Shown: positions 15,426 to 23,753 of the stretch, one piece after another | Numbering within the stretch: position 1 is the stretch's first letter | Layout of the letters: each line of letters begins with the position of its first letter | Assembly (NCBI GenBank): GCA_002898675.1 | Contig: BEHW01000006.1 | Span: forward strand, 1-34,834 | DNA length: 34,834 nt | Direction of reading: 5' to 3' | From: a bacterium HR20 | GTDB taxonomy: Bacteria; Bacteroidota; Ignavibacteria; Kapaibacteriales; NICIL-2 | Translations under genes and position numbers: made by a program | Notes under the pieces: generated by a model | Told to the model about the DNA's origin: nothing | Seen by the model: only the letters and a program-made list of their open reading frames with translations | Databases searched by the model: none

Positions 15426-18244
15426 TGCGACCTCCGTCGGCGCAATCGTCCTGACTGCTCTGCAAAGAATTCTTGCAGCGCCTTCCCTGTCCAAGACTGC
15501 TCGCACGCTGCAACTTCCTCAGGCGTTCCGGTGCACACGACGCGACCGCCGGCATCCCCAGCATCTGGACCAAGATCAATCACCCAATCAGCGTTTGCGA
15601 TCACGTGCAGGTTGTGTTCGATGACGACGACGCTCTGTCCACGCTCGATCAAGCGCCGAAAGCATGAAAGGAGCTGTGCGACATCGTGCAGATGCAGCCC
15701 CGTCGTCGGCTCATCGAAGAGGTAGAGCACATGCCCGCTGCTGGCAGCATCGAGGTATGACGCAAGCTTGAGGCGCTGAGCTTCGCCGCCACTGAGCGTC
15801 ATACTCGACTGTCCCAGGCGCAAGTAGCCAAGCCCAACATCCTGCAGCACCTTCAGGCGACTGAGAACTTTCCGTTTCCCCTTGAAGAACGTAGCTGCTT
15901 CGTCAACGGTCATTGCCAGGACATCAATGATGGACTTGCCGTTGTAGAGAATCGAGCGTGCCTCCCGCTTGTAGCGTGTGCCGGCGCATGCATCGCACGG
16001 CACCTCGATGTCCGGCAGAAATTGCATCTCGACGACGACACTCCCAGCGCCTTCACAGACCTCGCAGCGACCGCCGGGAACGTTGAACGAAAAGTGACTG
16101 CTCGTCCATCCTGCAGCGCGTGCCGACGGCGTTTCCGCAAACACTTCGCGAATTGCATCGAATGCTTTGGTGTAGGTTGCTGGCGTCGAACGCGATGAAC
16201 GTCCGACCGGCGATTGATCAACCAGCTCAACATCGGTAAGCTGCTCCAACCCGAGTATTTCCTGGCATTTGCCCGCCGGCAACGATGCACCACCTCCAAA
16301 ATACCGCTTGGCATTTGCGTAGAGAACCTGCTCGATGAGCGTACTCTTTCCAGATCCGCTCACACCAGTGATTGCCACAAGAGCGCCAAGTGGAATATCG
16401 AGCCGCCTGATGTCGAGCTTGTTCTCCTGCGCACCGACACTCGTGATCACACGGTCGTGCTGGTGATTTCGGCGCTTGGGAGCTTGGATCCGCAAGCGTC
16501 CAGCAAGGCATGCTCCCGTCAGCGAGGAAGGGTGCGACTGGAGCTCATCAGGCGTTCCTGTTGCAACGATGTGCCCACCACGTTCACCTGCACCCGGCCC
16601 CATGTCAACGACAAAATCAGCTGCACGGATGATATCGGGGTCATGCTCGACAACGACGACCGTGTTGCCGAGCGACCGCAGCCGGTGGAGCATTGCGATC
16701 AATCGGTGCGTATCTCGCCAGTGCAGCCCAATGCTCGGCTCATCGAGGACGTAGAGCGTGCCGACAAGCGTCGAACCGAGCGAGGTTGCAATGTTGAGCC
16801 GTTGCGCCTCACCACCGCTGAGTGTGTGCGAAAGACGATCGAGCGTCAAGTACCCAACACCAATGTCGCAGAGCAACCGCAGCCGCCAACGAAGCTCCCG
16901 GAGAACATGCTCGACGATGGCAAGCTCCGCAGGTGCAAGCTCGAGCTGCTCGAAGAACGCGTGCGCTTGGCCAATGGTCATCCGCAGAAGCGTCGGAAGA
17001 TTGACCCCGCCTACAAACACTTGCCGCGCCGAACGCCGAAGCCGTGAACCCTCGCAGGAAGGGCAACGGGTATAGCCACGGTACCGAGCGAGCGTGATCC
17101 GATTCTGCACCTTGTAGGCGTGCTCTTCGAGGAACTTGAAGTAGCCGTTGATTCCGATGAACGATTCATCCCCTTCCCATAGCCAGCGGTAATGCTCTGC
17201 AGAAAGTTTTGCTACGGGGACGTTCGTCGGCACACCTTTCTGGCGAGCTGCTGCAAGCAGTTCCGCTTGCACAGGGTGATTCCGAAACGGATGCACCGCC
17301 CCCATTGCAAGTGACCGCGATGGATCGGGAATCACTAAACTTTCATCTATCCCAATCGTCCTGCCGAAACCTTCGCATGTTGGACATGCACCGTACGGGC
17401 TATTGAACGAAAACAGTCGCGGCTCGGGCTCCTCGAAACGAATGCCGCAATAGGAGCACTCGTAGTGTGGCGTAAATACGTGCGTTTCCCCCCCATGATC
17501 GAGCCGGCCGACGACGACTACGTCGCCATGCGCAAATGCCGTTTCAAGCGCCTCCGTCAATCGGCTCACCGATTCATCCTCCGAACGTCGCAGCACCAGC
17601 CGATCCACCACCACCACAGCTTCTGGGCTGGCTAAAAGCCCGCCAGACTCCTCGAGCGGAAGAATTTGCCACGACCGGCGATCGGCGATTCGGATAAACC
17701 CCAGCGCACGGAGGGACTCAGCGTCGAGCTGCGACTTTTTCCCGAAGCCTATAGCGAGCCGCTCCTGTTCGTTCCACCCGAGAACATCGCACACTACCTG
17801 CGAGGGAGTATCCCTCCGCACCAACCGGCCACATTGATGGCAGTACGTTCTGCCCACATGCCCATAGAGCAACCGGAGGTAGTCGTACACCTCTGTGCTT
17901 GTTGCAACAATTGATCGTGGATTTCGCGCCAGGGGCTTTTGTTCGAGCGCAATTGCTGGCGGCAACCCTGTTATCCGCTCAACATTTGGTCTGCCTTTCC
18001 GCTCCAAAAATTGGCGTGCGTAGGCAGAGAGCGATTCAACGAACCGGCGTTGTCCCTCGGCGTAGAGTGTATCGAATGCCAGTGAGGATTTCCCCGAACC
18101 GCTCACCCCCGTCACGACGGTCAAGCAATTGCGCGGGATGCGGACACTGACGTTCTTGAGGTTATTGACTTGCGCACCGACAATCTCGATCGCCGCAGCG
18201 GACTCTGCACGTCGAGATGATTGGCGACGCCGCGTGGTGTTCAT
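15422..18244 (-). CDS. uvrA: Excinuclease ABC subunit A (UvrA)
   Basis: Encodes 940 residues, the usual UvrA length. UvrA is the DNA-damage-sensing ABC ATPase that loads UvrB in nucleotide excision repair. The ATG at 18244 gives MNTTRRRQSSRRAE before the conserved IEIVGAQVNNLKNVSV. The frame remains open 108 codons further into the receptor gene, which I reject. Two ATP-binding cassettes are present, with Walker A GVSGSGKSSL and GVSGSGKSTL, signatures TLSGGEAQRLNIATSLG and TLSGGEAQRLKLASYLD, and Walker B YVLDEPSIGLH and YLFDEPTTGLH. Zinc modules include CSYCG with CPTC and CEVC with CDAC. A candidate promoter lies in the 37-nt gap upstream, so it need not depend on the B12-regulated genes. 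lipB overlaps its stop. Confidence 0.97.
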   Translation of the reverse strand: MNTTRRRQSSRRAESAAAIEIVGAQVNNLKNVSVRIPRNCLTVVTGVSGSGKSSLAFDTLYAEGQRRFVESLSAYARQFLERKGRPNVERITGLPPAIALEQKPLARNPRSIVATSTEVYDYLRLLYGHVGRTYCHQCGRLVRRDTPSQVVCDVLGWNEQERLAIGFGKKSQLDAESLRALGFIRIADRRSWQILPLEESGGLLASPEAVVVVDRLVLRRSEDESVSRLTEALETAFAHGDVVVVGRLDHGGETHVFTPHYECSYCGIRFEEPEPRLFSFNSPYGACPTCEGFGRTIGIDESLVIPDPSRSLAMGAVHPFRNHPVQAELLAAARQKGVPTNVPVAKLSAEHYRWLWEGDESFIGINGYFKFLEEHAYKVQNRITLARYRGYTRCPSCEGSRLRRSARQVFVGGVNLPTLLRMTIGQAHAFFEQLELAPAELAIVEHVLRELRWRLRLLCDIGVGYLTLDRLSHTLSGGEAQRLNIATSLGSTLVGTLYVLDEPSIGLHWRDTHRLIAMLHRLRSLGNTVVVVEHDPDIIRAADFVVDMGPGAGERGGHIVATGTPDELQSHPSSLTGACLAGRLRIQAPKRRNHQHDRVITSVGAQENKLDIRRLDIPLGALVAITGVSGSGKSTLIEQVLYANAKRYFGGGASLPAGKCQEILGLEQLTDVELVDQSPVGRSSRSTPATYTKAFDAIREVFAETPSARAAGWTSSHFSFNVPGGRCEVCEGAGSVVVEMQFLPDIEVPCDACAGTRYKREARSILYNGKSIIDVLAMTVDEAATFFKGKRKVLSRLKVLQDVGLGYLRLGQSSMTLSGGEAQRLKLASYLDAASSGHVLYLFDEPTTGLHLHDVAQLLSCFRRLIERGQSVVVIEHNLHVIANADWVIDLGPDAGDAGGRVVCTGTPEEVAACEQSWTGKALQEFFAEQSGRLRRRRSQ

Positions 18245-18270
18245 CGCTCTGTGTGGTGGAAAATGGGCTA

Positions 18271-18278
18271 CAAAACTA
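18271..18278 (-). promoter_or_regulatory. Candidate -7 promoter element for uvrA-lipB
   Basis: On the - strand TAGTTTTG matches TAnnTTTG exactly and ends 26 nt before the uvrA ATG at 18244. It is in the short gap between the receptor gene and uvrA. The same octamer occurs at 21657 and 26296 at similar distances from start codons. Confidence 0.5.
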
Positions 18279-18281
18279 CGC

Positions 18282-20192
18282 CTACCGCAGAACCACCTGC
18301 AGCCGCAAACGCCACATGCGTCCTGGCATGGGAAAGTTGCGGATGATTGCATACTCAGCATCGAACGCATTGAGAAGCTCACCAGCAGCAGCAAGCCGGA
18401 CCTCGCCGATGTGCACCGACCATTCGACCGAGAGATCGAACGTCCCCACAGGTGGGAGCGCCGAACTTGGCGCGTTATCAGTCTGCGTGTAGCGTTTGCC
18501 AATGTAGTTCGCTTGCGCGAGCACTCGTAGATCGTTCCCGATCTGACGTTCGATGCGGAACATCCCAAGCAGGGCAGGTGTGTAGAGCACTTGCTTACCG
18601 TACGTGAACGATGCTCGATCGTCGTAGGTTACTCGTTGCACAGTCCCAGCAGCGCTCAGCCGCCACGGGGAGTTTCCCCACCGGAACGCGCCTTCTACAC
18701 CACGCGAAAAAACTCGTCCGGCATTTTGGACTGACCACGTAATCGCACTGCGTGGAACCGCGATGATTTGATCACGAACCCACAGCGCAAAGCCATCGAG
18801 TTCGAGCTGCACACCATCATGCTGATAGCTCACGCCTGCATTGACGCTCACCGAGCGTTCAGGACGAATGTCGAGCGAACCAAAGTTCTGGTAGTAGAGC
18901 TCGTTGAACGACGGCGGCCGATAGCCGGTGCTGATGCTCATTCGGAGAGCCAAGGGGAAACGTGCCTTCACCCACCGCGCCTGGAGAAGTCCAGTCAACG
19001 CCGAGGGAACATCCGAATACAAATCACCTCGCACCCCAGACTCTAAGAGCACTGCCACAGTCGAATCCACCTGGTGCGCATACTGCCCGCCGATTACGGC
19101 CCCCAGCTGCAGGCGTGTCGCGGATGAACCCACCCTGAAACGGTAGAGATCCCCACGGAGCGTATTGGCATACGCTTCAAGCTTCGGTGTAACCGACACC
19201 TTCGCAAACACCATTGCAGGAGGTTCGATCACCACCGCAGCATCGCGTGCAATGAAGCGATCGTCTGCTCCGTTCGGTCCCCGAAATCGCGCCAACGAAT
19301 CGCGGTAGTGTTGATCGAAGGCTCGGAATGCAGCACGGAGTGTCCAGCGTTCTCCGAGATGCGCCGATGCAAGCGCGAGAAACTCAGTTTCGGTAAGTCG
19401 TGCTGCTGCATTTTCAATTGCGCCTTGGACAACAGCGCCGGGTGCACCCCGATCGCTTGCTCGCCCGAAGAGTGTAAATCGGAATTCTGCCGGCGACGCT
19501 CGCCACTGCCATCGCACTACACCGCTCCCAAGCGTTGCATCGCCGTTAGTGCGTTGGATGCGATGGCGCGTGCCAAATTCATCGAACGTGAATGGGTAAT
19601 CACCTCGCGAGGACTGAACATCGGCAAGCACGCTGAGCGTATGCTCATCGAGCGAAACCGACGACTCAAGAGCAACTGCTCGCTCGCCGAACGCACCGAT
19701 TGCTGCACGGGTGCGAACGCCTTCGTCGGGACGGCGAAGCGCAAGTTCGACCGTCCCGCCAATCGCATTGGCACCCCACACTGCACTGCGGCTCCCACGC
19801 TCGATGGTGATGTTCTCGAGCAAGGCGGTCGGCAGCTGTCCCAGGTCCACCAAACCATTGGCTACTGCATTGAGCCGAATGCCCTCCAGCACAACCGCCG
19901 TCTGCGAGGCAGTTGCTCCCCGCACGGAAATCGTCTTCAGCCCCCCAAGGCCACCATAGTTCCGCACGAATACTCCTGGCATACCCTGAACTGCATCAGC
20001 GACTGTTGTGGCTGGAAGCCGCTCCAGCTCGGGTCGGCTGATCTGTGCAATCGGCACCGCTGGAATGACAACACGAGCAGAATCTTCAACGACAACGGGT
20101 GCAAACGTGTAGCGGACAGAGTCCCCACGCTGTGCCAGTAGTTGGGCAGTCGCATAGCACAGCGCAAGGACCTGTCCGCTCCACCGTCGCAT
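18282..20192 (-). CDS. TonB-dependent outer-membrane receptor, BtuB-like (cobalamin uptake)
   Basis: Encodes 636 residues. The ATG at 20192 has GGAG six bases upstream and begins a signal peptide (MRRWSGQVLALCYATAQLLA, then QR). A possible TonB box (FAPVVVEDSARV) precedes the plug domain, marked by TVADAVQGMPGVFVRNYGG, TISVRGATASQTAVVLEGIR and IERGSRSAVWGANAIGG. The 22-strand barrel follows, with typical segments such as STGYRPPSFNELYYQNFGS, and the end is WRLRLQVVLR. The length is close to BtuB (about 600 residues). It is 11 nt after a beta-propeller lipoprotein gene, and a cobalamin riboswitch leads the operon. Uptake of B12 or a related corrinoid is the best reading, but substrate assignment rests on the riboswitch, not on receptor residues. 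Confidence 0.85.
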   Translation of the reverse strand: MRRWSGQVLALCYATAQLLAQRGDSVRYTFAPVVVEDSARVVIPAVPIAQISRPELERLPATTVADAVQGMPGVFVRNYGGLGGLKTISVRGATASQTAVVLEGIRLNAVANGLVDLGQLPTALLENITIERGSRSAVWGANAIGGTVELALRRPDEGVRTRAAIGAFGERAVALESSVSLDEHTLSVLADVQSSRGDYPFTFDEFGTRHRIQRTNGDATLGSGVVRWQWRASPAEFRFTLFGRASDRGAPGAVVQGAIENAAARLTETEFLALASAHLGERWTLRAAFRAFDQHYRDSLARFRGPNGADDRFIARDAAVVIEPPAMVFAKVSVTPKLEAYANTLRGDLYRFRVGSSATRLQLGAVIGGQYAHQVDSTVAVLLESGVRGDLYSDVPSALTGLLQARWVKARFPLALRMSISTGYRPPSFNELYYQNFGSLDIRPERSVSVNAGVSYQHDGVQLELDGFALWVRDQIIAVPRSAITWSVQNAGRVFSRGVEGAFRWGNSPWRLSAAGTVQRVTYDDRASFTYGKQVLYTPALLGMFRIERQIGNDLRVLAQANYIGKRYTQTDNAPSSALPPVGTFDLSVEWSVHIGEVRLAAAGELLNAFDAEYAIIRNFPMPGRMWRLRLQVVLR

Positions 20193-20203
20193 CACATGCT
20201 CCG

Positions 20204-21298
20204 TTAGAAAATTGCCGCTCGCACAGGTGCAACACCGCACGGATATTCACGAACCAACTGCCCAGTGCTGGTGAGCACCAGCACTCGCCCGTTGCTTTGG
20301 TAATCCCGCGCATCGAAGAGCAGAAATCCGCCGCCAATGGGATTGATCGCAAATCCATTGGCTGTGACCCCAGATGGAAGCGGAATCGGTGTGGGGGTCA
20401 CCGCTGATTGCGAAACATCGAACTTGAGGATGTTCCTTGCACTGTAAGTCGTCGGATCGTAGTCGAGCACGTAGAGCGATCCATTGGCAAACTGGAGACT
20501 GCCGCCATAGCGGCCGCGCCAGCGACGCAGCTCTTGGAAGGTCTGCGCGTCGTACTCAATGATTCCCTGCAATGAATCCGGCTGGCTGTAGAGGTGCTGG
20601 TAAAACGCGTAGAACCGTTTTCCATCGCTGGAAAGCACTACTTCGCGGACGTTCGGTCCTGCGGAGAGATACCGTTCGACCTGCCGCGTCGAAAGGTTGA
20701 CCACGGCAATTGTGCCAGCATGCGGTTCACCTTGGCGAAGGTCGCCATAGCCACTGTTAGCAACGAAGGCGTAATTGCCACTGACTGCGACACCTTCGGT
20801 TGCTGGACCTGTAGGAATCGTTGCAACAAGCTGAATCGTCGTCGGATTGAACAGTGCAATCCCATCGCCGTTTGTCGTCGAGACAACACCAAGCGTTGGC
20901 GAAACGACTGTAATGCGCCAAGGTTCAGCCTGTCCGCTCAATTGAATGCGCCCGACAGATTTCCCCGTGCGAATATTGATCGCTTCGATGGTTTTCGACG
21001 TCGTGACCGTGATGAACGCCGTATCTCCTTTGAGCGCGATGTCGTTTGCTGTTGCACCGAGCTTCTGTCCACCATTGGCAGCAGCGAACCAATCGGCATC
21101 AACAGCGCCGGTGCGGAAGTCAATGCGGGTAAGGCTGGCGTTATCCTGCCCAAATGTTCCCTGGTTGACCACAATTGCGATGCTATCGGGCGGTTTCGCC
21201 GTCACCGGCGGTTCTGATGGACTACTCGAATCGCATGCTGTCAACACAGCAGCAATAACCAATGCGAGCAATGCTCGCCAGTAGCAATGCACAGGCAT
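20204..21298 (-). CDS. Surface beta-propeller lipoprotein, BtuG-like (cobalamin capture)
   Basis: Encodes 364 residues. The ATG at 21298 has GGAGG four bases upstream and gives a lipoprotein signal ending in the lipobox LTAC (Cys about 22), then DSSSPSEPP. The long open frame to 21730 crosses the riboswitch and is rejected. The mature part has repeated YncE-like beta-propeller blades: TAFITVTTSKTIEAINIRTG, PTLGVVSTTNGDGIALFN, NYAFVANSGYGD, TIAVVNLSTRQVERYL, DGKRFYAFYQHLYS and GSLYVLDYDPTTY. In Bacteroides, the BtuG lipoprotein is a seven-bladed propeller that binds B12 on the cell surface and passes it to BtuB. Here the same pair sits behind a cobalamin riboswitch, which makes the analogy strong, though direct homology to BtuG cannot be proved from the window. 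Confidence 0.75.
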   Translation of the reverse strand: MPVHCYWRALLALVIAAVLTACDSSSPSEPPVTAKPPDSIAIVVNQGTFGQDNASLTRIDFRTGAVDADWFAAANGGQKLGATANDIALKGDTAFITVTTSKTIEAINIRTGKSVGRIQLSGQAEPWRITVVSPTLGVVSTTNGDGIALFNPTTIQLVATIPTGPATEGVAVSGNYAFVANSGYGDLRQGEPHAGTIAVVNLSTRQVERYLSAGPNVREVVLSSDGKRFYAFYQHLYSQPDSLQGIIEYDAQTFQELRRWRGRYGGSLQFANGSLYVLDYDPTTYSARNILKFDVSQSAVTPTPIPLPSGVTANGFAINPIGGGFLLFDARDYQSNGRVLVLTSTGQLVREYPCGVAPVRAAIF

Positions 21299-21302
21299 AG
21301 AT

Positions 21303-21427
21303 CCTCCGAAAAAGTGGAACAATCCACTTGCGCCAACAAGTGGCAAATGACAGATCAATTCGGCAAGAGAAACTCTGGAGGCGTGTGGCCTGCGAGAGCA
21401 TCTCTCATCGCGCTGTTGGCGCAGCGC
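21303..21427 (-). promoter_or_regulatory. Expression platform of the cobalamin riboswitch (alternative hairpins, U-run and Shine-Dalgarno)
   Basis: In the 5'-3' direction of the transcript there are four elements. First, a hairpin GCGCTG-CGCCAA-CAGCGC (21427-21410). Second, a hairpin CCACTTG-TTGGCG-CAAGTGG (21343-21324). Third, a second copy of CCACTT (21317-21312) that can instead pair with AAGTGG of the second hairpin around loop ATTGTT and runs into five T (21313-21309). Fourth, GGAGG (21307-21303) before the ATG at 21298. The loops of the two hairpins, CGCCAA and TTGGCG, are perfectly complementary. The pairings are read directly; the switching order is inference. Confidence 0.55.
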
Positions 21428-21447
21428 TGTACTGGCGTACTGATGAG

Positions 21448-21617
21448 CATTGCAGGCAGGTCTTCCGGCTTCGGGGTCATCCTCCGTGCTCGCCTTCCCA
21501 CAGCACGCTGCTGCAGTGGCATTGTGAGCACCTCGTCGCCCGTTACGGCGGCGCAACCGCGCAGGATTTACACCTGCTTCCCTATTCTCCCGCCGCTGGT
21601 GGCGGGCACCTGCAATG
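21448..21617 (-). ncRNA. Cobalamin (B12) riboswitch aptamer
   Basis: Closing helix P1 pairs CATTGCAGG (21617-21609) with CCTGCAATG (21456-21448) on the - strand. Between them are the class signatures in order: GAATAGGGAAGCAGGTG, TAAATCCTGC, a GCGG...CCGCCGTAA element, GCCACTG, a GGGAAGG element, and the B12-box-like GCCGGAAGACCTGCC just before the 3' strand of P1. The length of 170 nt is normal. It lies 149 nt before the start of the propeller lipoprotein gene, followed by the receptor gene, and so is expected to shut off B12 uptake when cobalamin is abundant. Confidence 0.95.
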
Positions 21618-21625
21618 ATGCAGCG

Positions 21626-21633
21626 CGAAAATA
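21626..21633 (-). promoter_or_regulatory. Candidate -7 promoter element for the B12 uptake operon
   Basis: On the - strand TATTTTCG, a one-mismatch form of TAnnTTTG, lies eight bases before the first base of riboswitch helix P1. Transcription would start almost exactly at the aptamer. The extended form TATTTTCGCG recurs at 29974 and, with one extra T, at 25546. Confidence 0.45.
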
Positions 21634-21656
21634 CAACGTCCGTGGGCCTAGCGAAG

Positions 21657-21664
21657 TAGTTTTG
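21657..21664 (+). promoter_or_regulatory. Candidate -7 promoter element for the glycosyltransferase genes
   Basis: TAGTTTTG matches TAnnTTTG exactly and ends 25 nt before the ATG at 21690. It is divergent from the riboswitch promoter, with only 23 nt between the two boxes. Confidence 0.5.
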
Positions 21665-21689
21665 CGCACCAGCCACTTCGAAACCAAGT

Positions 21690-22577
21690 ATGCCACGCAT
21701 TTCAGGAATTACGTTCATCCGAAACGGCATCGAGCGGGGCTATCCGTTCCTCGAGTGCATTGCGACGCTTGCGCGGCTCTGCGATGAGGTCGTCGTCGCA
21801 GTCGGCGATTCAACCGATGGCACAAAAGAAGCAATCCTCCAAGCAGGCATTCCCCATCTTCGCATCCTCGATACCCGGTGGGACGACGCAAACCGCACTG
21901 GTGGGAGTGAGCTTGCTCGCCAAACGAACATCGCACTCCGCCATGCACGCTTTGAGTGGTGCCTCTACCTTCAAGCCGATGAAATCCTCCACGAAGATGA
22001 TGACGATTTACTCCGCGAGGAGATCGCACGCGCCGATCGTTCACCAAACGTTGAAGCGCTCCTGTTCCGCTGGTTGCACTTCTATGGCAGCTACGACTAC
22101 ATCGGCGTCGGACGCCAATGGTATCGGCGGGAGATTCGCGCATTTCGGAATACGGGGAACGTACTCTCCTGGGGCGATGCGCAAGGCTTCCGCACCCGTG
22201 ACGATCGCGGACGCATCCGAAAGCTCCGCGCCCGCCAAACAGAGGTGCGCGTCTTTCACTACGGCTGGGTGCGCCACCCGCGAGCGATGCGTGCAAAGCA
22301 CTATGCGCTCAACCGCCTCTACCACGACGATGCATGGCTGCGGGAAAATCTCCCGACCGCCGAAGAATTTCCACACGGGAGCTACGAGCTTGCACGCTAC
22401 GCTGGCACTCATCCAGCGGTCATGCTCCCACGCATCGAGCACGATTGCCAATGGACAGCGTACTTCGACCCAACGCGACGCCCGCGGAAGCCGCTGCTTG
22501 TCGCAATCAGTGATTGGCTCGAACGCCGTACAGGCTGGCGCCCTGGTGAATATCGCAACTTCATCGAAGTTGACTAA
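21690..22577 (+). CDS. Glycosyltransferase family 2 protein
   Basis: Encodes 295 residues from an ATG at 21690. The N-terminal GT-A fold is recognisable: ISGITFIRNGIERGYPFLEC, then DEVVVAVGDSTDGT with the nucleotide-binding Asp, and RFEWCLYLQADEILHEDDDD, where QADE is the DxD-like metal site. No membrane helix is seen, so it is probably cytoplasmic or peripheral. Family members of this type add sugars to lipid-linked or lipopolysaccharide-core acceptors. The next gene, 33 nt downstream, is a GT9 heptosyltransferase-like enzyme, which supports a role in lipopolysaccharide or another surface glycan. Donor and acceptor cannot be read from the sequence. Confidence 0.88.
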   Translation: MPRISGITFIRNGIERGYPFLECIATLARLCDEVVVAVGDSTDGTKEAILQAGIPHLRILDTRWDDANRTGGSELARQTNIALRHARFEWCLYLQADEILHEDDDDLLREEIARADRSPNVEALLFRWLHFYGSYDYIGVGRQWYRREIRAFRNTGNVLSWGDAQGFRTRDDRGRIRKLRARQTEVRVFHYGWVRHPRAMRAKHYALNRLYHDDAWLRENLPTAEEFPHGSYELARYAGTHPAVMLPRIEHDCQWTAYFDPTRRPRKPLLVAISDWLERRTGWRPGEYRNFIEVD

Positions 22578-22610
22578 TGGCTCCCTCACTTTTCCTCCGT
22601 CGGAACGACG

Positions 22611-23735
22611 ATGATGTGGGAACACCTCAAGGAGCTTGAGCTACGCGTTCGGCGGTTCTACTTGCGCCAGCGTCAGCGCCCCTTCCGCGGGGAGCTGGTC
22701 ACCTCCGCTTGTAGCGTCCTTCCCACCGCGACGCCACGCATCCTACTGCTTCGCCAGGATCGCATCGGTGATGTCCTCTGCTCAACTCCGATTCTCGATA
22801 CGCTCCGTCACGCTTTCCCGCACGCCCGGATGGACATCGTGCTGAGCAAAAACAACATCGCACTGGCTGGGATTGTCCACCACTGGTGCGATCACGTATG
22901 GTGCTATGGAAAGACGCTTGCATCGTTTTTACACCTGCGGCGAATGCTCCGTCGTATGCAGTACGACGTTGTCGTTGACCTCATGGACAACCCCTCGACA
23001 ACATCCACGATGCTCATCGCCGCAACGAACGCGCCGTTCCGCTTTGGAATTTTCAAGGAGAACGCATGGGCGTATACGCACTGTGTGCCGTTGCTCGATC
23101 GCTCGCGCTACCACTACGTCGAGCGGATCGCCCAACTGCTGCTGCCCTTCGGAATTGATCCTGCGAGTGCCCAGCTCGATCTTCGCTACCCTCTTTCTCA
23201 ATCGGACATCGCGCGTGCCGCTTGCGATCTTGGCCTCCCCGAGCATCCAGAGCGCTGCGGCTTTGTGTTCATCCACACCAGCACGCGCCACCAACCGCTC
23301 CAATGGGAGTGGGGCCGCTATAGGGAACTTGTGCGGATTCTCCGCCAGCGCTTCCCATCCCTTGCCATTGGACTTGGGGGCACAGAACACGATGCAGATG
23401 CTATCAATGCCATCGCATCGGAATGCGGTGGATTCGCGCTGCCCACACTGCCATTTCACCGCTATGCTGCGATGCTCTACTACGCGCGGCTGCTAATTAC
23501 GCCGGACACTTCGATTGTGCACGTTGCAGCTGCGCTGAAAGTCCCAGCCGTTGTACTCTTTCATCGTGGTGATGAGCGGCTTCTGCCGTGGTACCCCTAT
23601 CGCTCGCCCTACCGTGCATTGGTATCGAACGGCAGTGTCAATGCCATTGCAGCATCGGATGTTCTCGCAGCTGCATGTGAGCTGCTTGCGGAGAATTCTC
23701 CCCCGACCGGTGAGCGTATCTTTGCCGCCCTGTAG
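22611..23735 (+). CDS. Glycosyltransferase family 9 (heptosyltransferase-like)
   Basis: Encodes 374 residues; the first ATG at 22611 is immediately followed by another at 22614. The GT-B fold of ADP-heptose:LPS heptosyltransferases is clear. The N-terminal half has RILLLRQDRIGDVLCSTPIL, then RHAFPHARMDIVLSKNN and YDVVVDLMDNPSTT. The C-terminal half has FVFIHTSTRHQPLQWEWGRY, then LAIGLGGTEHDADAI and the donor-binding LLITPDTSIVHVAAALKVP. It follows the GT2 gene and precedes aspS, whose probable promoter lies inside its last codons. It probably adds a heptose or similar sugar to the lipopolysaccharide core on the cytoplasmic side of the inner membrane. The exact sugar is unknown. Confidence 0.88.
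   Translation: MMWEHLKELELRVRRFYLRQRQRPFRGELVTSACSVLPTATPRILLLRQDRIGDVLCSTPILDTLRHAFPHARMDIVLSKNNIALAGIVHHWCDHVWCYGKTLASFLHLRRMLRRMQYDVVVDLMDNPSTTSTMLIAATNAPFRFGIFKENAWAYTHCVPLLDRSRYHYVERIAQLLLPFGIDPASAQLDLRYPLSQSDIARAACDLGLPEHPERCGFVFIHTSTRHQPLQWEWGRYRELVRILRQRFPSLAIGLGGTEHDADAINAIASECGGFALPTLPFHRYAAMLYYARLLITPDTSIVHVAAALKVPAVVLFHRGDERLLPWYPYRSPYRALVSNGSVNAIAASDVLAAACELLAENSPPTGERIFAAL
23717..23724 (+). promoter_or_regulatory. Candidate -7 promoter element for aspS
   Basis: TATCTTTG matches TAnnTTTG exactly and ends 29 nt before the aspS ATG at 23754. It lies within the 3' end of the GT9 gene, so aspS would have its own transcript start as well as possible read-through. Confidence 0.45.
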
Positions 23736-23753
23736 CACACTCCATCCCCGCTG

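Noticed and set aside
18245..18568. N-terminal extension of uvrA by 108 codons
   Set aside because: It overlaps the end of the receptor gene, has no UvrA similarity, and the ATG at 18244 gives the normal 940-residue length with a promoter box upstream.
21299..21730. N-terminal extension of the propeller lipoprotein through the riboswitch
   Set aside because: The region is a structured cobalamin aptamer. The ATG at 21298 has a strong Shine-Dalgarno and begins a lipoprotein signal.
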